A stretch of DNA of 64,000 bases from contig NC_045132.1 in the NCBI RefSeq assembly GCF_007655135.1, positions 7,874,001 to 7,938,000 on the forward strand. Direction: 5' to 3'. The DNA is from Punica granatum (Eukaryota; Streptophyta; Magnoliopsida; Myrtales; Lythraceae). Every line of letters begins with the position of its first letter. Position 1 is the stretch's first letter. The position numbers and the translations under genes were made by a program. Under the pieces are notes generated by a model. It searched no databases and had not been told where the DNA came from. It saw only the letters and a list, made by a program, of their open reading frames with translations. Shown here piece by piece: positions 11,933 through 22,554 of the stretch.

Positions 11933-13660
11933 AAGAGTAAATAGACAATTTCGTCCCTGACTTATTTTTTGTATCAATTTAGTCTCCGACTTTTCACTTT
12001 TACATCAATTTCATCCATGACTTTGCATGGTTACATCAATTTAGTCCCTAACTTTTTTGTTACATCAAAGTGGTTCTCGAATTTGCACGGTTACATCAAT
12101 TTAATCCCTAACTTTTCGCAGTTACATTAGTTAGTGCTACAGTTGCATCAATTTGGTCCTTCTGTGGGAAGGTTGCATCGATCAGGTCGCAATGCGACAT
12201 CAATTTGGTCTCCTATCACATCAATTTGGTCCCTGTCATTAAGTATTAATGTTTGACGGTGTTAAATGGTGCAAATTGTTTAATCAATTTGGTCTTTGTA
12301 CTAAATCAAATAGGTCCCTGACTTTTTTTTAATCCATATGTCTCTGTTTACTCTTCTTCTTCCTCCGCTCCTTCTCATTCTTCTTCTTCGGCACAAATCT
12401 CACCTGTTGCGGCCCGGCCATTCCCGAGGCTGATGACTGCCTTCAATCTAACTGATTTTTGGGGCGGTGGGAGACGGGGTGACCCTCAACTCCGGAAGCT
12501 GAGGTGTAGCTCATTAGGTTCTAGAGAGAAAAAGCTTGATGGCTCGTTAATGGCATATCATCGTAGCTATGTTATTTGACCAAAATTGTTATATAATTTC
12601 ATTACTTAGATCAGTAGGATGCTATAGGATCTTATAGAACCAAATTTGGTTGAGTCGTTTGAAAAATATCGCATTCTAAAGTCGGCTGCGGACATGATGA
12701 ACAGAGGATTTGAGCTAGTTTTTTCGACATGTTTTCACCATATTTTTCACTTTCGTTTGATTCTAAACTGTAGCTTGTTGTTTGAGGTTTCCACAGACAC
12801 CTAGAATACAGAAATCCGAGTCCTGTGGAGATAGAAACGCTCTCCCGAAGTTGGCCCAATAGTCTGTCTGGTGCTGTTCGTGCTTGTGACCTCCAACAAC
12901 TTCGGGAGGGTCGATTGACACGCTCTGATCTTTGTCGATGTCTTCCATTGCGATTTCGACCCTCAATCCATCCAATTTCGATTGCTCTCTCCTTTAATTA
13001 TTTGATTCCCAGTAAAAATCCATGAATTTCCGTTCTGGGTCCTCTCAACATCCTTGAGAATTCCATCTACTGGGAGGCCTCCTTCTACAGCATCCTTGTC
13101 GGGGATGAGGGCGGCCTCGATGGGGGTTAAGGGTGGTCGAAGCAAGGGCAAGGTCGGGGCGAATCTCGCTGGGTTGAAGGAGATGATGGGTCTGGGGACG
13201 ATGAACAGTAGAGAGGGAGGAAGAAGACGATGAATAGTGAACATGGAGGAAAGAGAGGGATTGAATTAATGTAACGAACATCATTTAATTTTGGGGTTAC
13301 ATCAATTTGCCCAATCGTTATATCAATTCAGTCCATGAACAAATTAACAGAGCAGTAACGTCGCCTATCCCTTAATCACTGGGACTAGATTGATGTAATC
13401 AAGGATCGATCTGATGTAACGCCAAAACTCAGGGACTAGTATTGCGAAAGTCAGGGACTAAATTGATGTAACCGTGCAAAGTCAGGGACTAAATTGTTGT
13501 AACCGTGCAAAGTCAGGGACGAAATTGATGCAAAAAATAAGTCATTGATGAAATTGATGCTAAAGTGCAAAGTCGGGAACGAAATTGATGCAAAAAATAA
13601 GTCAGGGACGAAATTAATACAACTTACGAAAGTCATGGATGAAATTGCCTATTTACTCTT
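11933..13660. mobile_element. Foldback element with minisatellite-like arms, 1.73 kb
   Basis: Inverted ends AAGAGTAAATAGACAATTTC and its partner at the right pair well. Both arms are built from ~36-40 bp repeats of the type ACATCAATTTAGTCCCTGAC (left about 11950-12130 and 12160-12240, right about 13380-13640 inverted). The flanks are T runs, so a target duplication cannot be judged. The middle, 12350-13290, is GC-richer than the surroundings, with CT-rich tracts at both sides (12352-12392 and, on the minus strand, about 13200-13255), which look like captured 5' leader sequence. I could not identify a protein in it. Confidence 0.8.
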
Positions 13661-14471
13661 TTTTTTAAACACGAGAATATCACAATTTTAATATATATAT
13701 ATATATATATATATCATATAATATGCTATTAGTTGCACGAATTAAATTTAATATGTAAAAAAGTATTAGCTTGCAAAGATAGTAAAATGGATTACTTTTT
13801 TTTTTTTCTCAACAATGTTATATTTCTACAGTAATCGCTTTCAGTTACAAAGATACGAGTGTACGATTGGAGGTTCTTGACATTTTAAGGATTCTTAAAA
13901 TTCTCCAAAATGTCACCAATTATAACCAGTAGTTGTTAACCTTATATCATTATTCAATTATTTGAGCATGATATCTCTTTTCTTTCGGTTACAAGGGATG
14001 TCTTTGAATTTAATACAATAAAATAAAAATCCTAATAACTAATAAATGGGCACGAGATAGTCCTAATAAGTATCGACTCTGCAACCGGTTGGTTGTCAAG
14101 TGAGTATATGCACCACTACGCTACGCTATATCTCTTTTTTTTCCTTGCCAAAAAAGAGCTCCTACAATGCTTAGTCATCTTTTTGTGTATCAATTTATTT
14201 ATATTTTTAAATGCAAATCATGTGAAACAAAATGAATAAATGGTCAAAATTGTTTCTCAATTTTGTAATAGCTTGCCATCAACTGATATACCTGTATCAT
14301 CTTCTTCATTTTCATTTTTTGGTAGATATAAATCTTATCTTGTTCATTTTCTACTTTTCAATCTTCAATCTGTGTATACTTCTCGTTATATCTGGTAATT
14401 GGTCATTGATCAATTTTATTAATGAAGTTTGATTGAGCTACTATGAAAGTATTCGTAATGGATATGATTTT
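13661..14471. other. Intergenic, no gene recognised
   Basis: Contains a (TA)n run at about 13690-13712 and AT-rich sequence. No supported gene or RNA. Confidence 0.5.
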
Positions 14472-15165
14472 TGTTGGAGATGTCTCGCATTAAGTCCAAA
14501 GACCCGAAAAAAAAATGAAGAATCGACTCAAGAAAAGGAAGGATTCGGCAACTAATGCCATGACAAAAATGCTAGATGTGCCATGGCACTATGTACAGAG
14601 CGCACAACTAGCAAAAGTGCCATGGCACATGCCGTGATTTGCTATGGCTATGGCAAAGCTGGCTGAGAGCAAGAACTCTCGCGATTTGGTTTCTGTTTTG
14701 GTCTGATTTTTTTGCAATTCAAAATCTATTCAAATGAGAAATCTTCCTAGGTGGTTTTAGGGATATTTTGGATATATTCTAGAGAATATTTGGGTCTTGT
14801 TCTATATAAAGGGAGTGAGTCATGTACGTACTCGATACGACAAAGTTGCAAGGGACAGTCGCAACAGTGTTGGCTGAGATCTTTCGGGAATTCTTTTGGG
14901 TTTATTCCTCTATAACTCTAGGGTTTTAGAGTAAGAAAGGTAAGAGAATTGAGAGGTTGGGAAGATTATTCTCGATGAGGTTTGGGGGACTTGGGAAACA
15001 TGAGCGATATCTTGATTGTAATCTCCGGTTTTTCAATCTAGTGAATACTCATACCCTACCTGTGGATGTTTACCTTGATTTGAGATTTTTACCACGTATA
15101 TTCGGTGTCGATTATCTTGCGATTTATCATTATTCTAGTCTTGTTTGAACGTCTTTGAAACGACA
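14472..15165 (+). mobile_element. Solo LTR of a copia-type element, 694 bp
   Basis: It starts TGTTGGAG and ends CGACA, and is flanked by a perfect 5 bp direct repeat, ATTTT (14467-14471 and 15166-15170), with no interior. It contains a good TATA box, TCTATATAAAGGG (14801-14813). The part after it (GAGAATTGAGAGG, GGGAAACAT, TGTAATCTCCGG, TTAC) parallels the LTR at 27208-27841, so both belong to one family. A lone LTR with a target duplication is the product of recombination between the two LTRs of a former complete element. Confidence 0.85.
14801..14813 (+). promoter_or_regulatory. TATA box of the solo LTR
   Basis: TCTATATAAAGGG lies in the middle of the LTR, where the U3/R border is expected. 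If active it would fire transcription rightward into 14840-15165 and beyond. Confidence 0.6.
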
Positions 15166-15170
15166 ATTTT

Positions 15171-16077
15171 AAAATTTAGGAATACCCACCGTGTAATATC
15201 AGGGTCAAGCTTTGGATATTCAACTTGGGCCATTAAATTTAAGTACTTACAGCTGTTCATTTTTATTTTCCACATTATATTTTCAGATTGAGTAATAGTT
15301 AAGTAGTTTTCTCAGTTTTATTTGGCTATATATTTTATAAGTTAAAGGGAGTGAACTTTTTTACTAGTATACTAAACGTTTTCCTTATTCTATAATTACT
15401 AGTGATCATACCACCAAGGTGGTGGACTAGCAAGTAGTTACAAGCTCACTCCCATGCAATTTGGTACCATCAAGTTGCAAATGCACAATTATCCTGACAA
15501 ATATTTGCTAAAAAATTGTTTTGATTGTGAAGGATTAATTGCAATCATGCACAGACAGGGGGCTGAACCAATTGTTTATTTCATCTGACATGTTCGTGAC
15601 TGAATACGATAGTTTGAATATTGTGTTGCGGGGATGGCAAAGTCACGATTATTGCTCTCAATCTTCTTACTAATCAAAAACACAATTCCTTAGATTAATG
15701 ATAAAGCATTGATATTTCAGGTGGCACAATGATGACAAAAAAGAAAGAAAAAAATTCCACACCATGCTAAAAGCTTACAACCAACATATACAATGGGGGG
15801 AAAAAAAAAGGCTTGTCATTCATGCAGACTGATTAAATTGATGATAACTATGATGCACGGATCTACTTGCAAACCAAGCTATCAGTGTACAAATTTTACA
15901 TACAACAAATGGATTCGAAGCTTTTCAAAGGTACTTCACAGGGCAACCGATGCCTGAGGAAGCATTAGTTGTAGTCAAAGGCCGAGATCACCTCGTTTTC
16001 TTTGGAAAAATATTAACTTGGGAGGAAAGTTAGTACTTGAGAACATATTTTAACATGCTAAGAGGTATGTTAGATAT
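15171..16077. other. Intergenic, no gene recognised
   Basis: No long frame, repeat boundary or RNA gene seen. Confidence 0.5.
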
Positions 16078-16272
16078 GAGAACGTCTTGTATGTAACGGA
16101 AGTATCACGTGACAATGTCACCTAATAAGAATTTGCCATTTTGATTTTTGATAAACAAAAATAAAAAAAATCTATTGTTGACAAAAATAATATATTATTG
16201 CCAAAAATAATATTTTCTATGTGTCTTGTAATATAATCTTACGTGGTGTCTCCGTTACATACAAGACCTTCT
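16078..16272. mobile_element. Small MITE (copy 1 of a two-copy family)
   Basis: Inverted ends GAGAACGTCTTGTATGTAACGG (left, inner words) and GAGAAGGTCTTGTATGTAACGG (right, reversed) differ by one base over the shared part; the ends then diverge toward an AT-rich centre. A related copy lies at 56765-56930. No clear target duplication. Confidence 0.7.
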
Positions 16273-16866
16273 CGTTTGACACATAACAGGAATGGCCTTT
16301 TTCTTTTGGGTAAGGATAACAGCAATGACTGTTTTTTCGGTAGAGATAACAGCAATGACTTTAATTGTTGGAAAGTACCAGATAATAGTTCTAGATGGAA
16401 ATTGGCATAATATTGGACATTTGAGTAAATTAAGTGTGAATCATGCTAATTATAATGCTAAATCAATAACTTGATTGACTGGTTGCCTCATTTCATATTG
16501 CTTTCCTTAGACGACATCCATTATGTTCAGCGTGAAAGCAATTCCAAGGGCCTCATTTTTCAAACCACAAAACCCGATTCCCATGTTCTCTTCTTTTTTC
16601 TTTTTTCTTTTTTCTTTTTTCCGACCCGGGGGTCCGAGCTTTACTTGATTAATCCCCAGGCTCCATGAACCCCCAGCGGCACACGAAACGGATAATCACG
16701 CCAAAAGTGCTTCCATGGCCTCAAGGAATTTCGGGTCTCGGATCTGGTGGATACACAAGCTCCTCTTTAACCTCTACGTCAAACCTTATGGGGTTCCCTT
16801 CCAAAATTTTCAATTTGTAAACTTTGTAACTTCCACATAATTTTTTAGCAGAATCTAACAAAGTAA
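16273..16866. other. Intergenic with a T/C-rich run
   Basis: A CTTTTTT-type polypyrimidine run lies at about 16590-16620. No gene is supported. Confidence 0.5.
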
Positions 16867-17445
16867 CTAGTTAATTCCCGCGCGTTGCATGGTAATTTTT
16901 CATCTTTTTTCATAAAAATAGATAATCAACGCATATGACTTACAAATGTATATAAATAAAAAGGCATCCACATAATTAAAACCATGATTACAATAAATAA
17001 ACACGTACTCTAAACATATAAAGCGAACCATATGCTTATAGAGAAACCGTAATCTTGTAATATATACAAGTGCTTAAGAAAGAAGCATAGCGACTAGAAA
17101 GGCAACGGATAAAATGAACTTTGTAAGGTACTTATAGAGAATTTCGCACATTAAACTTGAAGCTTATCACGTATTTTGATGAGTTCTTTCCGATTATTGA
17201 GGAAACTTTTAAATTTTCGAAAACAATTTATTATATATTACTGCATGCAAATAAGCTAGACAAATTTTTAAAATTCGTTGAATATAATACCAATAAAATA
17301 ATGTATAAGTTCATTTAACTAAAAGGGAAAGGTCAATTCACATGGAACTAAGGGTTATCAAATGAAATGATTTGAGTAATCGATGATATCACTGAGACTT
17401 ATCAAATGGAGCTCCCACGATTCTACTCTTCTGCTTTTATATATA
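16867..17445 (-). mobile_element. Non-autonomous Helitron
   Basis: Read on the minus strand the 3' end is a hairpin (CCATGCAACGCGCGGG, 16877-16892 on the plus strand), a short spacer, then CTAG followed by T (CTAG at 16867-16870). At the far end the minus strand reads TATATATAAAAGCAGAAG, typical of plant Helitron 5' ends, but the initial TC has been replaced by the CTAG of the next Helitron. No Rep/helicase gene is present. Confidence 0.65.
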
Positions 17446-17937
17446 CTAGGGTATTCCCGCGAGATGCTGTGGGTCAAAATTTTTTTTCGAGAACTGTTAA
17501 TTTGTTGTATATTTTGTGTAATAGTTAATAGATAATATAATTGAAATAAATGATAAAGCTACTTGTGCGTAAATTATAAGCACTTGATTGATAATAAATG
17601 CTCCAAATTTTTCAAAAGATTGCACTAATTAATAGTTCATATGATAGAAAAGTTAACATTTCTTTTCAATCTTAATTTGAACTGTTAATATTTTTAATTA
17701 CAATATATGATTGCAATATAATAGGCCTTAAGTGGTCCGCTAATTTTAGGTGAACGAACTTTCTTGCAATAGGTTTGATATTTATTTAAAGCATATCGTG
17801 GCCCAAGCCGAGTTAATACCCAAACAAGAATTAGTCAATCAATGTTAGTCTAACATTGTATTTCACGATAAAAATAAGGACATTTTTGTCGTCACAAATT
17901 TAAAAAAACTACTTAAATTGCTGAGTTTAAAATAGAC

Positions 17938-18108
17938 TGAGTCGGTGCTTGTAATCCTTAGGTAAGAAATCGGGTGTGAGTCTTGTGATTGGAGAAACTT
18001 ATCAATCAAGAAAGGTTCATCTCTTTAGTAGGTTGAACTTGCTCAAATTTAGATTAATCGGACCTAGAGAATTTTCAAATATCAATGATATACACGAAAA
18101 ACTCACAA
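17938..18108 (+). mobile_element. SINE-like repeat, copy 1
   Basis: It shares with the copies at 18177, 31463 and 49250 a GTGAGTCTTGTGA-type stretch, then GGTTYATCYCTTAGT, a GCTCGAATCTAGATTAATCGGACCTA-like part and an ACTTTCGAATATCA-like 3' part. It is the most decayed of the four; the Pol III box B is not convincing in this copy. Confidence 0.6.
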
Positions 18109-18176
18109 ATAAAAAGTGATTATTTAAAATGTCAATGAATTAAAATAGGATTTTATCAATGTAGATTGGTTTTAGA

Positions 18177-18340
18177 TGAGTTGGAGCTTGTTATTCTTAG
18201 GTGAAGCATCATGTGAGTCTTGTGAATGGAAAAAATTCATGATCGGGAGAGGTTTATCCCTTAGTGAGTCGAGCTCACTCGAATCTAGGTTAATCAGACC
18301 TAGTGGACTTTCGAATATCAAGTAGTACACGCCGGGAAAA
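18177..18340 (+). mobile_element. SINE-like repeat, copy 2
   Basis: Better preserved than its left neighbour: GGGAGAGGTTTATCCCTTAG, then GAGTCGAGCTCACTCGAAT, then GACTTTCGAATATCAAG. It lies head to tail with copy 1, 70 bp apart. Confidence 0.62.
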
Positions 18341-18537
18341 TATATTTATATACTTAAAATTAATAAATATTAATATATAAAAATATAAAATGAAAGTAAA
18401 AGAAAAAATTTTAATCTATTTATAAAAAATAGAAAATACCTATCCATGTTTCTTGTACATTTGTGAAAAATAATAATAAAAAAGCCATAAATCAAGAAAA
18501 TGACACATGGCCTCTACAAACTAGAGTTTTAATTATA

Positions 18538-18566
18538 CTAGTATAAAAACCCGCGCTTTGTCGTGG
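18538..18566 (-). mobile_element. 3' end of a third Helitron
   Basis: CTAG at 18538-18541 and a hairpin at 18550-18566 (CCCGCGCTTTGTCGTGG on the plus strand) form a minus-strand Helitron terminus. The element should extend to the right; I could not place its 5' end. Confidence 0.6.
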
Positions 18567-18813
18567 TTTTCAAGCTTATGTTCGCCATGATGAATATTTA
18601 TATTTAACTAAAATATTCAAGAATTTGTTGATTTGATTATTGAATAATTACTAGATAACACAATTATTTTCCTTTTATATTTATACTAATAAAAAAATTA
18701 GTCTTCAAATTTTTTTAATTTTCTATTTTCATCATAAACCATTCTTAGAACTGAATATCATTCTCAATCTTTTCTTAATTGTTCACTTTTAGCCCTCTAT
18801 CATTTTTCTTTTC

Positions 18814-18855
<42 letters not shown>

Positions 18856-19802
18856 TTGAAAAAAAACACTTTTAGTCATATATGAAAGTGCAAATGAATA
18901 GAGTCGGTCAAATTGCTAGCTTTTGCATCAATTAATTTCTAAGTTCTTCCCATTTTTCTATAATTCCATAATTACTATATATGCATAAAATAAGAAATAA
19001 AAGTAATTTGGGAGTTTTTACTTGATGATTTATTAGCTCTAAACCATGGATTCATTGGGACATTTTTATTGATTGGGATATTTTTATTGCATGAAAGGAT
19101 AATTTTTCTTAAAACTTACTTTATTAAATTTTCCCAAAAAAATATTTCTATGCTTAATATAGAAAGAGAAGACAAATGAAAAATAAGCAAGAATTCTGTA
19201 AAGGTGAAAGAGTATTATAAAATAAAACAAATCAAATAGAAAATAGGTCATTCTTTTCTTATTACTTGTAGGTCTATAATTTAGTACTAACTTAATAGTT
19301 ACCTAACAGGGCTACTCATATAAATAAATTATATCTAAAGATATCTATCTTTTTTAATATATAAACTATAATAAAAAATTGATTTGAGTCTATCTAATTA
19401 AAACCTCACTCTTGAGAGTAGACTTGCGTTTGCTACTCTCTTTTATAGAGCCTTTTAGAACTCTACTTTAGCTTATAGAGAAGATAAGATAGATAGATAG
19501 ATAGATAGATTCGATGATCGGATATTGTATTAGGTTTGCACTAACCTTCATTAGTCGAGTCTTTAATTCCAAAAACGCCAGAATAGGATATCAATAAACA
19601 GGTTTATATTTAAACACACAAAAAATCTATTTTTTAGAAAAGAAATCCTATTTCCAACGGATTTCTTATAGAAGTTTGGTAAAAAAAAAATTTGACAGAA
19701 TTTTCTATCAAAAAGTTCGTTCAAAGCTCTACTAATGTCCGATGGAAATCTTGTCAGAAAATTTATAATAAATAAATAAGAGTAATCGGTCAAAACAAAT
19801 AA
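18567..19802. other. AT-rich intergenic with microsatellites
   Basis: Contains a (TA)n run at about 18818-18848 and a (TAGA)n run at about 19487-19510. No gene is supported. Confidence 0.6.
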
Positions 19803-20407
19803 AAGAGAGTAATTTGCCGGCCCTTACTTAAGTCCTCAAAAGATAGTCCCTCAATATTCATCTAGACGAGCAAAATGGTCGAGCCATCAAATGTCTGTCG
19901 AAGAATGCTGATGTGGCATTCAACGAAGTTAGCTTAATCCCGAGACGAAGTTATTTTAGGTCAATTCTACGTGAACTTTTTGAAGAAATTAAAAAAAAAA
20001 ATCTTTTTATGCGAGGGAGATTCCTAGCCGACCAGGTGAGGCCATCGTTGGTGTGAAGAGCCTCCGATGACCTCCCTTGGGTAGCAAGTCATTGGCTGGG
20101 GAGCTTCACTTGGCAAGGGGCTGGCATCTTCCACTGAGCTACTCCCATCTCCAACAAAAAAGAAAAAGTTTTTATTCTTTATTTGTTAATTCCTTGAAAA
20201 CATCTTAATTAAATAGATCTAAAACGACAACGGAATTAAGCTAACACCATTTAAAGCCATACCAACATTCTTTAATAGACATTTCATCGTTGGACTATTT
20301 TGTCCGACGAAATGAACATTGAAGGACCATTTTGTAGGTAAAAATCTTTTGAGGACTAATAAGATGGCCGGCAAATTATTTGAGGACTAAAATGATAGTT
20401 TACTCAA
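19803..20407. mobile_element. Foldback/MITE element, ~0.6 kb
   Basis: The left arm TAATTTGCCGGCCCTTAC, AGTCCTCAAAAGAT, CAAAATGGTC and AAATGTCT matches the reversed right arm word by word. The right arm has about 30 further bases ending in GAGTAAACTA-type sequence (reversed), the same terminus as the foldback elements at 11933 and 59102. The interior includes a GC-richer part near 20020-20150. No transposase. Confidence 0.7.
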
Positions 20408-21457
20408 TAAAAGATATATGTAATTTCAGGTGAAATTCTATAAAGAAAAATCATTTGGGAAAAATTACAATAGTCAATTTATAATAATATTAATTATACT
20501 TAATAATAAATTTTGTTTATAGATGTAATTGTAAAAATTATATTATAAAATCCACCCAAAAAAAAACATATATTATAAATGACATATTCATATTGATACA
20601 ATAAATATGTATGAAATGAATATTATTTATTAAAAATCTCAATTGAGTATAATATATAATTTATTAGAAACCACCTTGGAAAAAGGAATATGGAAGTAAC
20701 ATGTACCACTTATACGTAAAATCCACCCAAAATAAAATATTTGTATATAGGAACCAAACATATGTACTAATGCACCAATTGTACACGAGATAATAAATGA
20801 TGCAATAAACATCTATGAAAATAAATTTTATAATAATTTATACTCGAAGATAAATCATGTAAGCGCATATATAAATGATCACAACATACCAATTATATAA
20901 ACTTGCAATAATATTAAAAATAAAATGTTATATGTGAAAATAAGAATTTTGAATGGCATTTTCTAAAACATATATCCAAATGATATATTTTTAATATATT
21001 TTTGAATTATATTGATAGTTAAATGATTATTCATTGCACATTAACTAAAATAATGAGTGACTTATATGAAGGATTTCCAAAAGATTAACACATGACGCTA
21101 ATTCAACAAAATTAGGGTCACATAAAAAGTAAAAAAAAATTATAATTGAAAGGACAAAAAGAAAATATTATTTCCAAAAAAGAAATTAACAAGATCAAGT
21201 TTGTATACAATGAATTTGCATAATGTTAACGATTAAATAAATATTTAATACAATTTCAATTAGCGAATTGTCACTACAATATTTAAAATTAAAATAATAT
21301 ATTAGGATTATTATTTAAAATATTTTGTTATTGTAGAAAATTCAAAAAATGCTTAATAATTATTACTATTAAAAATAAAACCATGCAACGCACATGTTAG
21401 AATACTAGTATAAAGTGAAACGAAAGAATTATTTCATATTTTATAATGGTAGAGATA
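20408..21457. other. Very AT-rich intergenic
   Basis: No frame of note. Its right end holds the Helitron terminus described next. Confidence 0.5.
21381..21408 (+). mobile_element. 3' end of a plus-strand Helitron
   Basis: CCATGCAACGCACATG is a short imperfect hairpin, followed after a spacer by CTAG (21405-21408) and T. The AT-rich sequence to the left may be its body, but no 5' end was identified. Confidence 0.55.
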
Positions 21458-21462
21458 ACTAA

Positions 21463-22009
21463 TGATGTGCTTCAGATTGCAGCCCAACATGTATTCGAAT
21501 TTTCGGAACCAGACACGCATTCTAGAAGACTCCAGAACAAGAATTTAGCTTAATTAGATATTAAGTTTCTTATATTGCTATGATATAGTTTCCCTTAATT
21601 AGATATTATTTCCTATAGTAGCTTGAGTCAACAATCTTAAGTTTCCTATTTCATATTATTACCTTATTCTATTTTAGGAAAGTAATCTGGAGGAGATTAG
21701 ATATCAGTTTCCTATTCTAGAGTCAAGGGGGTGTCTTCCATCTATATAAATATGCACCTATTGTAAGAGAAGATAGAAGACGAATTTGATCAATATTTGA
21801 ATGAAATTGCCTAGAGCGTTTCCTTTATTTTTCTTATCTAAACAAGTTCATTGTTTAGTGGCGAAAACCCCGATTCTTATCGTTCATCCTTGAGCGTGGC
21901 GAATCAACCCGACTTTTCTTACTCGTGGCGAGTCATCTTATCGAGTGAGTTTTGTTGGTTCTATCATCCACCCTTCTTTCTTATCAAGTTCTGGTTCGTG
22001 ATCTTATCA
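21463..22009 (+). repeat. 5' LTR of the gag-only element
   Basis: TGATGTGC to GATCTTATCA, 547 bp. A TATA box, TCTATATAAATATG, lies at 21741-21754, which puts the expected transcript start near 21775. Confidence 0.93.
21741..21754 (+). promoter_or_regulatory. TATA box of the 5' LTR
   Basis: TCTATATAAATATG is identical in the 3' LTR. About 30 bp downstream is AGAAGAC (21775-21781), the left edge of the internal duplication. Confidence 0.7.
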
Positions 22010-22011
22010 TT

Positions 22012-22023
22012 TGGTATCAGAGC
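22012..22023 (+). other. Primer binding site, tRNA-Met type
   Basis: TGGTATCAGAGC starts two bases after the 5' LTR. The duplicated copy at 22472-22483 has G changed to A. Confidence 0.92.
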
Positions 22024-22094
22024 AAAGGTTCTATCTTTGTTGGCCGAGTGAAACACGTGTGTTTGAGTGGATTTTTGATAAATATGCAAAGATT

Positions 22095-22250
22095 ATGGCT
22101 AAAAGCAACCCTGAACGAGTTCCAAGAGGGTTTACTTTCGACCAAGACCTGCCTCTCACTTTCCAGCAGACGCGAGAAGAGTTCATTGCACGGCTCGAGC
22201 GAGTGACCCAAGCCCTCGAGAGTTCCGGTAGAATAAGAAGGCGAATTTGA
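22095..22250 (+). pseudogene. Truncated first copy of gag (51 residues)
   Basis: It starts at ATG 22095 with MAKSNPERVPRGFTFD and matches the first ~47 residues of the full gag downstream, then runs out of homology at the duplication joint and stops in the repeated LTR segment. Because it comes first in the transcript it acts as an upstream frame and could reduce translation of the full gag. Confidence 0.85.
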
Positions 22251-22554
22251 TGAATTTTTGAATGAAATTGCTTAGAGCGTTTCTTATCTTTTCTTATCTA
22301 AACAAGTTCATTGTTTAGTGGCGAAAACCCCGATTCTTATCGTTCATCCTTGAGCGTGGTGAATCAAAACGACTTTTCTTACTCGTGGCGAGTCATCTTA
22401 TCGAGTGAGTTTAGTTGGTTCTACCCTCCACCCTTCTTTCTTATCAAGTTCTGGTTCGTGAGCTTATCATTTGGTATCAAAGCGAAGGTTCTATCCTTGT
22501 TGGCCGAGTGAAACACGTGTATTTGAGTGGATTTTTGATAAATATGCAAAGATT

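Larger units (their letters stand above)
17446..18537 (-). mobile_element. Second Helitron of a head-to-tail chain
   Basis: Its 3' hairpin is at 17456-17473 (CCCGCGAGATGCTGTGGG on the plus strand) and its CTAG at 17446-17449 abuts the previous element directly. The far end reads TATAATTAAAACTC on the minus strand, again like a Helitron 5' end lacking TC, and abuts the CTAG of a third element at 18538. Two SINE-like repeats lie inside. Confidence 0.55.

Noticed and set aside
12632..13284. Frames of 66-93 residues on both strands inside the foldback element
   Set aside because: No recognisable domain; they come from the GC-rich interior. Kept only as a possible captured fragment.
14075..14125. 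tRNA-like words near GCACCACTACGCTA
   Set aside because: No cloverleaf can be drawn and boxes A and B are not both present; no tRNA gene is supported anywhere in the window.
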